Assembly: GCA_009668925.1 (NCBI GenBank)
Contig: SBEK01000039.1
Span: 1-25,214, forward strand
Direction of reading: 5' to 3'
DNA from: Deltaproteobacteria bacterium
GTDB taxonomy: Bacteria; Desulfobacterota; Syntrophia; Syntrophales; Smithellaceae
Length of the DNA: 25,214 nucleotides
The translations under genes were made by a program, and so were the position numbers. This document shows positions 8,169 to 15,198 of this stretch, piece after piece (the first letter of the stretch is position 1; each line of letters begins with the position of its first letter). The notes beneath the pieces are model-generated. The model saw only the letters and a program-made list of their open reading frames with translations, did no database searches and was not told the DNA's origin.

Positions 8169-9604
8169 AGAATCTGAAACTGAGCTCCAAATTAATCGGC
8201 GGGTTCCTGGTGATGGCGGCGATCGTCTTCGTCGGCGGGCTGTTGGGGTTGTCCGGCATGACCATTGTTAACGGACACGTGAAAGACTTTGTGGATGTCC
8301 GCATTCCGGAGACGTATCAGCTTTCGGTGATTGCCGACCACGAGCAGAATATTCTGGCGATGGAACACGGGCTTTTGATCCCGGAGATCATCGCGAACGC
8401 AACCGAGAAAGAGCAGCGGCTCAAAAACATCGAAGAATCCTGGAGCCGCGCGGACGCGATGTGGAAGCAATATGATCAGCTGCCGCGGGCCCAGGAAGCG
8501 GCTGCGGCGCGCAAAGAGCTTGCAACGGCGTGGGCCGCCTGGCACAGGGCGGACAGGGAGTTTGTCGGTCTGATCAGAGACGGCAAGCGCGAAGAGGCGC
8601 AAAAAATCATGAGTGCGCAGATTGAACCGTCCTCCGGACTCTGTCAGAGGCTGCTTCGGGACGCGTCGGACAGCGCCGTGGCTGCGGCGCGGCAAGCCGG
8701 CGAATCCGGAATGGCGCAGGGCGTGAGGCTCACGACCATCGCGCTTTTCGGTACGTTCCTCGGAATCATTCTGGCCGTTGTTTTCGGCATTTATTTTATC
8801 CGTTCGATTACCCGTCCGATCCATCATGTGATTGAAAATCTGACTTTGACGGCCGAGCAGTTTGCCGAGGCGGCCGGACAGATCGCCCAGTCGAGCAATC
8901 ACCTGGCGGAAGGGACAGCGCGGCAGGCCGCGGCGGTGGAAGAGACCTATGGGGTGATCGAAGAACTGAAAATGTCGAATGCGGCGTATACGGAAAATAT
9001 CGAGAAGGCGAAAGACCTGCTGCCGAAATCGCAAACGGACGGTTTTGCCGCCTTCGAAATGATGAAATCCGCCAGGAAAGCAATGAAGGGAATCAAGCAA
9101 ACCAGTGAAGAAACGTCGAAGATCGTTCAAACGATCGAGCGGATTGCCTTTCAAACCAATCTGCTGGCGCTCAGCGCTTCGGTCGAGGCCGCCCGCGCCG
9201 GTGATGCCGGCGGTGGTTTTGCCGTGGTGTCCGATGATATCCGCGGACTGGGAGCACGCTCCACACAAGCCGCGAAAACCTCCATTGCGTTGATCCAGAA
9301 AACGGTCAGTACCGTCGCCAGCGGCAACGACTCCATCGGCGTCAGTATCAGGAAATTCATCGACTACGGAAACAGTGCCTTGAATATCGCTACGTTTATG
9401 AACGAGGCGACGGGCGAGGCGAAAAAGCAGATGGAAGGCTTCGGTAAAATCAACGCGCTCATTGCCGCCATCAGCAAGTCGGCGCAGGACAATGCCGCCG
9501 GCGCGCAGGAGACATCCTCCGTGGCCGAAGAAACGACCGCCCAGGCCATGTCGGTAAGGTCGGTTGTCGAGAAACTGGCTCAGGTCGTGGGCTACAACCG
9601 ATAA
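8165..9604 (+). CDS. Methyl-accepting chemotaxis protein (second of the tandem pair, diverged signalling tip)
   Basis: 479 residues, clearly a paralogue of the preceding receptor: same layout, with TM1 about 11-33, helical sensor, TM2 about 188-212, reduced HAMP ('[10 protein letters not shown]') and shared stretches such as 'DGKREEAQ' versus 'EGKREEAL'. The hairpin tip (about 333-373) departs from the receptor consensus: LALSAS for [14 protein letters not shown] for AGExGxGF, and SDDIRGLG for ADEVRNLA. These positions lie in the region that contacts CheA and CheW. It may therefore signal weakly or modulate its neighbour in mixed receptor arrays; that is inference. GAGGAGG upstream is a strong ribosome-binding site, and the ATGA overlap with the first receptor implies co-translation. 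Confidence 0.88.
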   Translation: MKNLKLSSKLIGGFLVMAAIVFVGGLLGLSGMTIVNGHVKDFVDVRIPETYQLSVIADHEQNILAMEHGLLIPEIIANATEKEQRLKNIEESWSRADAMWKQYDQLPRAQEAAAARKELATAWAAWHRADREFVGLIRDGKREEAQKIMSAQIEPSSGLCQRLLRDASDSAVAAARQAGESGMAQGVRLTTIALFGTFLGIILAVVFGIYFIRSITRPIHHVIENLTLTAEQFAEAAGQIAQSSNHLAEGTARQAAAVEETYGVIEELKMSNAAYTENIEKAKDLLPKSQTDGFAAFEMMKSARKAMKGIKQTSEETSKIVQTIERIAFQTNLLALSASVEAARAGDAGGGFAVVSDDIRGLGARSTQAAKTSIALIQKTVSTVASGNDSIGVSIRKFIDYGNSALNIATFMNEATGEAKKQMEGFGKINALIAAISKSAQDNAAGAQETSSVAEETTAQAMSVRSVVEKLAQVVGYNR

Positions 9605-9656
9605 AAAGAACAAAGCCTCTGTTCCACAAGATGAATTTCTGAAATCAATCTCAACA

Positions 9657-9685
9657 AGAGATTTTCTCACTTCGGGAAAATCTCT
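9657..9685 (+). terminator. Stem-loop after the tandem receptors, possible terminator
   Basis: AGAGATTTTC and GAAAATCTCT form a perfect 10-bp stem around a 9-base loop, starting 53 bases after the second receptor. No run of T follows directly on the plus strand, so it may stabilise or process the mRNA rather than terminate. Confidence 0.4.
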
Positions 9686-9716
9686 ATCCCCGAAAAAATT
9701 TTCCAATTCAAAAGAT

Positions 9717-9732
9717 TGTGACGGTCGTCACA
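9717..9732. promoter_or_regulatory. CRP/FNR-family-like operator
   Basis: TGTGA-CGGTCG-TCACA, a perfect palindrome identical to the TGTGA-N6-TCACA consensus of CRP. It sits about 155 bases before the third receptor and just upstream of the sigma28-like promoter. Binding by a CRP/FNR-family regulator is inferred from the sequence alone. Confidence 0.5.
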
Positions 9733-9739
9733 CAAATAT

Positions 9740-9766
9740 TTAAGATCTGAATTTTTTTACCGATAT
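9740..9766 (+). promoter_or_regulatory. sigma28 (FliA)-like promoter upstream of the third chemoreceptor
   Basis: ACCGATAT (9759-9766) matches GCCGATAA at 6 of 8 positions. Upstream lies TTAA at 15-base spacing (9740-9743), or TAAG at 14-base spacing (9741-9744). The TAAGATCT here resembles TAAGATAT in the promoter of the tandem receptors, which supports a shared motif. It is weaker than the site at 6458. Confidence 0.4.
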
Positions 9767-9886
9767 GATACAGCAGGCATCGCGGATTCTCGATGTCTAT
9801 CTCCAAAAAGCCCCAAACGATTCAATTAGATATAGAGTCTTCTGGTCATGCAGGTTCGTCAATACAATTTGTTTGAGGAGTAGTGT

Positions 9887-11509
9887 ATGAAGCGCTTTTT
9901 CGACAATCTGAAATTAGGGAAGAAAATTATTCTGGCTCCCATGGTTGTACTTTTTTTTCTTATTCTTAATGCCATAGGAACGTATCAGGCCGTCTCTTTG
10001 CAGAGCAACTCCATCGATGATATCTATAACAACCGATTCAGGGGGTATCAACAAAGTTCGCAAATCCTTGTGGATATATCCGCTGTCCAAACCAAATTGT
10101 ATAAGATCATGAACTGGATAGCTTCCAATTACGATAAGAAGAGAATCGAAGATCTGACCAGGCAAATCGATGCCGACATTTCCAAAAATGTTGAGTTCAC
10201 GAGAAAGATACTTAATTCGCAAAGTCTCATGCCGGACGAAAAGAAATATTATCAAATCGCCTATAATAACCTTCTGGAATTTCAGAAACAGGCGAAGAGC
10301 GCGCTGGAAATCGCGGCCCAGGATGCCAATACCGCCGTCATGGCTTTCGGCATGGCCGAGGATGCCTTTATGGCGTTGGATAAAAGTCTCCGGGACTTAA
10401 ATGCCCTCGAAGACAAACTCAGCAAACAAAAATATGAATATTCCATTCAAGTGGTCAACACCACACTGATGATCTTTCTCATCGTCGTGGTGATTGCCAT
10501 TCTCTTGTCGTTTGCGACCAGCTTTTTCGTTTCGCGAATGATCTTAAGGCCGGTCCGGGAAACCATTACGGTCCTCAGTGAACTGGCCAAGGGAGACCTG
10601 ACCAGGGAAATCAATTTGCGGTCCACTGATGAAATCGGTGAACTGGTCCAATCCGTTAATACGATGCGCGGAAAAATGAATGATGCGGTCGGGCAGGCGA
10701 TGCAGGTGTCGGCGGTTCTGACGGATTCAGCGTCCAAAGAAGCGGCGGCGATCGAGGAAACCTCGGCCTCTCTTGACGAAATCGCTTCCATGACCAAGCA
10801 GAATGCGGAGAATACCATTGCGGCAAATGAGCTCATGGTGTCTGTCAAAGGCGCCATTATCAAAGCCAATGATTCGATGTCCGAACTGACCACCTCCATG
10901 AAAGATATTACAAAGGCAAGCGAACAGACTCAAAAAATCGTGAAAAGCATCGATGAAATTGCCTTTCAGACGAATCTGCTTGCCTTGAACGCATCGGTCG
11001 AGGCCGCCCGTGCCGGAGAGGCCGGTGCGGGATTTGCCGTCGTTGCCGACGAAGTCCGGAATCTCGCTTTGCGCGCCAAGGAATCAGCGCGGGATTCCTC
11101 CAATCTGATTGAGGATATTGTCCATAAAGTGAAAGACGGTGAGAATCTCGTTTCGGTGACCAGCACGGCCTTCCGGGAAGTGACGCTGAGCTCGGACAAG
11201 GTCGTCGATCTCACGAAGGACATCGCCACCGCCTCCCGGGAACAGTCCCAGGGAATCGGGCAGGTCAATAACGCCATTGCGGAAATGAGTATAACGACTC
11301 AGCAAAATGCCAGCAATGCGGAAAGTTTATCCAACATCATGTCTATTTTTACAACGGAGGATCAATCCGGTGGCGGCGGACTAAGCGACAGGATGCTTCA
11401 TTTGACGATGCGTAAAGCCGCAGGAAATAAAGCGATCGATTCTCGAAAACATTTGCCGTTTCGTGAACGGAAATCTGACAAGGGGCGTCAGTTTCATCCG
11501 GAAGTGTGA
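9887..11509 (+). CDS. Methyl-accepting chemotaxis protein with HAMP domain
   Basis: 540 residues. TM1 about 14-33. A helical four-helix-bundle-like periplasmic sensor covers about 34-190, with TM2 about 193-216. A complete HAMP domain spans about 214-266 ('RPVRETITVLSELAKGDL' ... 'DEIGEL'). The signalling tip at about 365-403 is fully canonical ([35 protein letters not shown]). The tail is basic and lacks an NWETF-type pentapeptide. GAGGAG seven bases before ATG supports the start. Unlike the two upstream receptors it has normal HAMP and is not a close paralogue of them. It is followed at 35 bases by an exported Cache-domain protein that may supply ligand recognition. Confidence 0.93.
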   Translation: MKRFFDNLKLGKKIILAPMVVLFFLILNAIGTYQAVSLQSNSIDDIYNNRFRGYQQSSQILVDISAVQTKLYKIMNWIASNYDKKRIEDLTRQIDADISKNVEFTRKILNSQSLMPDEKKYYQIAYNNLLEFQKQAKSALEIAAQDANTAVMAFGMAEDAFMALDKSLRDLNALEDKLSKQKYEYSIQVVNTTLMIFLIVVVIAILLSFATSFFVSRMILRPVRETITVLSELAKGDLTREINLRSTDEIGELVQSVNTMRGKMNDAVGQAMQVSAVLTDSASKEAAAIEETSASLDEIASMTKQNAENTIAANELMVSVKGAIIKANDSMSELTTSMKDITKASEQTQKIVKSIDEIAFQTNLLALNASVEAARAGEAGAGFAVVADEVRNLALRAKESARDSSNLIEDIVHKVKDGENLVSVTSTAFREVTLSSDKVVDLTKDIATASREQSQGIGQVNNAIAEMSITTQQNASNAESLSNIMSIFTTEDQSGGGGLSDRMLHLTMRKAAGNKAIDSRKHLPFRERKSDKGRQFHPEV

Positions 11510-11544
11510 TGAAATAATTTTATGCATTAAAAAGGAGGAAAGGG

Positions 11545-12009
11545 ATGATGAAAAAAGTATTGGCGTTGGTCATGGCCGTCTTGTTGATGGCCGGTGTCGG
11601 TGTGGCAATGGCTGAAGACAAGGGAACAGCCGAAGAAGCCAAGGCAATGGTCAAGAAGGCCGTCGCGTTCATAAAAGAGGTGGGAAAAGAAAAGGCGCTC
11701 GCCGAATTCAACAATCCGAAAGGGAAGTTTGTCTATAAAGACCTTTATGTTTGGGCGACCGGCATGGACGGCACCAACCTTTCTCATCCTTATACCCCGG
11801 CGCTCGTCGGCAAAAATATGTATAATCTGAAAGATGCCGATGGAAAGCTTTTTGTCCAGGAGCGGATTAATCAGCTCAAGACGAAGAGCAGCGGAACCAT
11901 TGAATATCGATGGACGAATCAAAATTCCAAGAAGGTAGAACAAAAGGTCGCTTACTTTGAGATTGTCCCCGGCATGAATCTGTTCCTGAATTGCGCATAC
12001 TATAAATAG
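11545..12009 (+). CDS. Exported single-Cache-domain protein
   Basis: 154 residues. The signal peptide is 'MMKKVLALVMAVLLMAGVGV' with probable cleavage after AMA near residue 25. The mature protein (about 30-154) resembles a stand-alone Cache (sCache_2-like) sensor module: a long first helix, then 'YVWATGMDGTNLSHPYTP' with a 'LVGKN' turn, 'DADGKLFVQE', a 'GTIEYRW' strand and a final strand ending in Tyr. There is no transmembrane segment or signalling domain, so it should be free in the periplasm. AAAGGAGG upstream is a strong ribosome-binding site. It sits 35 bases after a chemoreceptor and ends in a strong terminator, so the two form a likely operon. A role as ligand-binding partner of that receptor is inference; Cache domains commonly bind small organic acids or amino acids. 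Confidence 0.8.
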   Translation: MMKKVLALVMAVLLMAGVGVAMAEDKGTAEEAKAMVKKAVAFIKEVGKEKALAEFNNPKGKFVYKDLYVWATGMDGTNLSHPYTPALVGKNMYNLKDADGKLFVQERINQLKTKSSGTIEYRWTNQNSKKVEQKVAYFEIVPGMNLFLNCAYYK

Positions 12010-12030
12010 TTCCCTTCGAAAAGTTCATCG

Positions 12031-12089
12031 AAAACCGGCAACGGCCCATCGACATCGATCACGATGTCACGGCCTGGCCGGTTTTTTTT
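12031..12089 (+). terminator. Compound intrinsic terminator after the receptor/Cache operon
   Basis: Three nested perfect stems: AAAACCGGC with GCCGGTTTT (12031-12039/12077-12085), GGCC with GGCC (12043-12046/12071-12074), and GACATCG with CGATGTC (12051-12057/12062-12068). The outer arm runs into eight T. This is the strongest terminator in the window. Confidence 0.9.
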
Positions 12090-12391
12090 AATCAACCACG
12101 TCGCAGCAAGTGTCGAAGTATGAAATGAACGTCGTTGTTTCTAAGCTCGCTGCGGAGAATGAACGCTCGTCGTGCAAAGCGGGATTCAAAGGTGACTCTC
12201 TTTTGCTGCGACTCACGATGATCGGGCATGGTTTTGGGCGTGCAGTTGGCGCGCCAACCCGACTTTTTCTGTTCAGAGCTATGCCTCCACGCGTTCGTGC
12301 AAAACCTCGCCGCCAGGAAATGATCTTGCGTAAGGAGATGGTGAAATGTATGATGAATTGAAATGGAAAGCAAAGAGTCGGCGGTGTGCGC
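12090..12391. other. Orphan stretch of about 300 bases without a convincing gene; possible dispersed element
   Basis: Short open frames exist on both strands, but none has a good ribosome-binding site or a recognisable domain. A perfect 14-bp palindrome, GTTGGCGCGCCAAC, is at 12245-12258. The Arg/Ser-rich minus-strand translation resembles the spurious small proteins often annotated in intergenic repeats, which is only an impression. No tRNA or known riboswitch was recognised. The 3' end must carry the leader of the lytic transglycosylase gene. Confidence 0.35.
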
Positions 12392-13261
12392 ATGAGACGA
12401 TTATGGGTCTGTTTGGTGATGATCACCGGAATTTTGTTCTGGTCGTTTTCCCTGTATGCCGCCGGTGAGTCCGAGCGGCGGGTTGTCGAGCGGGCGCTCG
12501 TGGCCCAGGGTGTGGATCCGGCGCAGGCCGAATGCCTGATGCAGGACCCCCGCATCTTCATCCAATCCGATATCGTCATTAAAAATCTTTTCTATTCCAA
12601 GCCCAAAGGATCCAGGAAAAATCCGCACGTCATGGAGGTGGATCCGCTGCTGGTCGAACGCGGGAAGCGTTTTATGAAAGAAAACGCCGGGACGCTGTCG
12701 GCCGTGGAAGAAAAGTTTGGTACGTCGCCGCGGATCATTACGGCCATTCTCATTATCGAATCCAGGCTGGGAAGTTTCCGGATGCCCTGGAACGCGGCAA
12801 ATGCCTATGCCAATCTGGCCTTCCTTTTGGATCCGGCCTATCTCGAAGCGATACAGAACCGCTATGCGGATACATATCCGCAGCTGCGCGATGAAGCGGC
12901 AGTCGCCCGGGCGAAACGGAAGGCTAAGTGGGCGGCAGTCGAGCTGGGATATCTTGTTCACCTCGCCAACCATCTGGGTGTCGATCCGCTCGGCTTTGCG
13001 GGATCGTTTGCCGGCGCCCTGGGGCCGGCGCAATTCATCCCGTCGTCGTTCTGGATATTCGGAATCGACGGCGACCAGGACGGTATGGCCGATCCGCTCA
13101 ATATGGCGGACGCGAATCTCAGCATGGGGAATTATTTAAGAAAATACGGATGGCGGGAGGACGCCCCGCTCGAACAAAAACGCAAGGCGCTCTGGTATTA
13201 CAATCACAGCGACGTTTATGTAAACACAGTGATGATGGTTTACGAAAAACTGGGGCGCTGA
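12392..13261 (+). CDS. MltB-like lytic murein transglycosylase
   Basis: 289 residues from ATG 12392; GTG 12386 is an alternative and neither has a strong Shine-Dalgarno sequence. A signal peptide covers about 1-24 and there is no lipobox Cys, so the protein is probably soluble in the periplasm. The SLT_2/MltB fold is indicated by 'IITAILIIESRLGSF', whose Glu at about 123 matches the catalytic acid of MltB. 'WAAVELGYLVHLANHLGVDP', 'GSFAGALGPAQFIPSSF' and 'DGDQDGMADPLNMADANLSMGNYL' are all family patterns. The enzyme cleaves the MurNAc-GlcNAc bond in peptidoglycan, forming 1,6-anhydro-MurNAc. There is no peptidoglycan-binding C-terminal domain. The gene stands alone. Confidence 0.9.
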   Translation: MRRLWVCLVMITGILFWSFSLYAAGESERRVVERALVAQGVDPAQAECLMQDPRIFIQSDIVIKNLFYSKPKGSRKNPHVMEVDPLLVERGKRFMKENAGTLSAVEEKFGTSPRIITAILIIESRLGSFRMPWNAANAYANLAFLLDPAYLEAIQNRYADTYPQLRDEAAVARAKRKAKWAAVELGYLVHLANHLGVDPLGFAGSFAGALGPAQFIPSSFWIFGIDGDQDGMADPLNMADANLSMGNYLRKYGWREDAPLEQKRKALWYYNHSDVYVNTVMMVYEKLGR

Positions 13262-13272
13262 GAAAGCGCCCC
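13252..13272. terminator. Bidirectional terminator between the transglycosylase and carboxyltransferase genes
   Basis: GGGGCGCT and AGCGCCCC form a perfect 8-bp stem with a 5-base loop that includes part of the transglycosylase stop codon. On the plus strand GGTTTTACCTTTTC follows. On the minus strand the arm runs into GTTTTT. The two convergent genes can share it. Confidence 0.75.
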
Positions 13273-13291
13273 GGTTTTACCTTTTCTTCTT

Positions 13292-14932
13292 TTACCAGGG
13301 ATCAATGAAAGAATGGCCGGCATCCTCGGGCTTCCAGGCGGGAGCAGTTTTCAAGCCCCGCATGATCCATTTGCGAGTGTCGGCCGGATCAATCACGGCG
13401 TCGATTTCCAGATGGGCGGCCATGTTGATGGCTTTGCCTCTTTCGTATAGCTGGGAGACCAGAAACTCGTAAAGCTCTTCGCGTTTCTGAGGGTCGTCAA
13501 TGGCCTCGAGTTCCTTCTTGAAGCCCGCCTTGACCGCTCCTTCCAGACCCATTCCGCCGAATTCTCCGGTAGGCCAGGCAGCCGTAAAGAACGAGGCGTG
13601 GAATCCGCCTCTGGCCATGGCCATGGCGCCCAGCCCGTAACCCCGGCGCAGCACGATGGTGAAATACGGAACGGTGACGTGTGAACCGACGACAAACATG
13701 CGGCAGACATGGCGGACCTGCGCGCGCTTTTCGATTTCCGGACCGACCATGAAGCCCGGTGTGTCGCACAACGACAAAATCGGCAGACCGTGCGCGTTGC
13801 AGATCTGCATCAACCGGGCGACCTTGTCGGCGCCTTCCGCTTCAATCGCGCCGGCCATGACCATGGAGTTGTTGGCGATCACGCCGAAGGGCCGGCCTTC
13901 AATGCGCATCAGACCCGTAACCATGCTGGGGCCGAATTTCGGTTTCAGTTCCAGAAACGAATCGGTATCCGCGATGGCTTTGATGACACTGCGGACGTTG
14001 TAGGCGCGCTTGCGGCTTTCGGGAATGACGGTGCGTAATTTGAGCGGGTCTCCCGCCTCCCACGATGACGTTGCGCCTTGAAAATAGGAAAGGTATTTTT
14101 TGGCGACGGCAACCGCCTCCACATCGTCTTCCACTTCAATATCGACCACGCCGTTTTGCGTCTGGATGTCCATCGGGCCGACTTCTTCCGGCTTGAAGAC
14201 ACCCAGGCCGCCGCCTTCGATCATCACGGGGCCGCCCATGCCGATGTTGGACTTCCTGGTGGCGATGATCACGTCGCAGCAACCCAGAAGGGCGGCATTT
14301 CCGGCAAAACAGAATCCCGATAAAACGCCCACCACCGGCACGTAACCGCTCAGTTTGGCAAAGGCCCCGAAGGTGGTCAGGTCCAGTCCGGCCACGACGA
14401 CGCCTTCCGTATCCACGTCGCCGGGCCTTCCGCCGCCGCCTTCGGCGAAGAAAATCAGCGGCAGGCGCTGCTCATGGGCCAGATGCAGCATCCGGTCCTT
14501 TTTCTTGTGGTTGAAGAATCCCTGTGTGCCCGCGAGAACCGTATAGTCGTATGCCAGCACCATGCAGCGGGATTTGTCTTCATTGAACATCGAGCCGTTG
14601 ATGGAGCCGACGCCGGCGATCATGCCGTCGGTCGGGGTTTTCGCAATGAGGTCATCGAGAGAACGGCGTCCGCGCTGCGCGGCAATGGTCAGGGCGCCGT
14701 ATTCGATAAAACTCCCGGCGTCGCAGAGGTCCTCGACATTGGCGCGGGCTGTGCGCTGGTTCTTCTGCATTCTTTTGGCGACGACGTCCGGACGGTTTTC
14801 ATCCAGGGTAAAGGAATGTCTGCGGATCACTTCGGCCAGATCAGGCCGTATGGGGGTTTCGCTCGTCTTTTGTTGTCCCGCGGGTTCATTTTTTGTCCTG
14901 GCGGGTTCGTTCTTTTTCTTGCCTGTTTCCAT
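13292..14932 (-). CDS. Biotin-dependent acyl-CoA carboxylase/decarboxylase carboxyltransferase beta subunit
   Basis: 546 residues from ATG 14932, preceded by GGGAG at suitable spacing; the frame stays open 29 codons further upstream, but without such support. The N-terminal 25 residues are Lys/Pro-rich and probably disordered. Two crotonase-like halves follow. Gly-rich oxyanion-type loops are at 205-215 (SGFCFAGNAAL), 231-244 (GMGGPVMIEGGGLG), 389-397 (CDTPGFMVG) and 431-440 (GYGLGAMAMA). The family moves CO2 between biotin and an acyl-CoA such as propionyl-, methylcrotonyl-, methylmalonyl- or glutaconyl-CoA; the exact substrate is not readable. No biotin carboxylase, biotin carrier or membrane decarboxylase subunit is nearby. 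It lies downstream of, but 267 bases from, the CoA-transferase pair on the same strand. Confidence 0.9.
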   Translation of the reverse strand: METGKKKNEPARTKNEPAGQQKTSETPIRPDLAEVIRRHSFTLDENRPDVVAKRMQKNQRTARANVEDLCDAGSFIEYGALTIAAQRGRRSLDDLIAKTPTDGMIAGVGSINGSMFNEDKSRCMVLAYDYTVLAGTQGFFNHKKKDRMLHLAHEQRLPLIFFAEGGGGRPGDVDTEGVVVAGLDLTTFGAFAKLSGYVPVVGVLSGFCFAGNAALLGCCDVIIATRKSNIGMGGPVMIEGGGLGVFKPEEVGPMDIQTQNGVVDIEVEDDVEAVAVAKKYLSYFQGATSSWEAGDPLKLRTVIPESRKRAYNVRSVIKAIADTDSFLELKPKFGPSMVTGLMRIEGRPFGVIANNSMVMAGAIEAEGADKVARLMQICNAHGLPILSLCDTPGFMVGPEIEKRAQVRHVCRMFVVGSHVTVPYFTIVLRRGYGLGAMAMARGGFHASFFTAAWPTGEFGGMGLEGAVKAGFKKELEAIDDPQKREELYEFLVSQLYERGKAINMAAHLEIDAVIDPADTRKWIMRGLKTAPAWKPEDAGHSFIDPW

Positions 14933-15125
14933 GTGCTGTATGCTCCCGTGTTTGTTGAGATATATTTGTCCCGGTACGAAATATCCGGTATTTAAGCTTT
15001 GTCCATTCAAAGAACTCACGGCTTCATGCTATAATTATTTTTTTCTTATTTCCATATTTTTCCACTCGGTGCAGATTTTACGCGGGCGGCGCAGCCCAAG
15101 GAACGAAAGACCCGCTCTCCGAAAA

Positions 15126-15162
15126 CCGGAAACGGCGCCTCGTGCGCCGGCGATTTTTCCGG
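15126..15162 (-). terminator. Nested hairpin downstream of the CoA-transferase operon, possible terminator
   Basis: The outer stem pairs CCGGAAA with TTTCCGG and the inner stem pairs CGGCGC with GCGCCG. It lies 37-73 bases after the second CoA-transferase stop codon. There is no continuous T run, so its role as terminator is uncertain. Confidence 0.35.
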
Positions 15163-15198
15163 AGACGGGAGGACGGATTTTGCTGTGCTTCCATCGGT

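Noticed and set aside
8192..9706. Minus-strand open frame of 504 codons opposite the second receptor
   Set aside because: It is a mirror frame created by GC-rich third positions; the translation is Arg/Gly/His-rich without domains, while the plus strand encodes a clear chemoreceptor.
12088..12579. Minus-strand frames (163 and 93 codons) over the orphan region
   Set aside because: No ribosome-binding site or domain, and the longer one overlaps the transglycosylase gene antisense. Kept only as an unexplained element.
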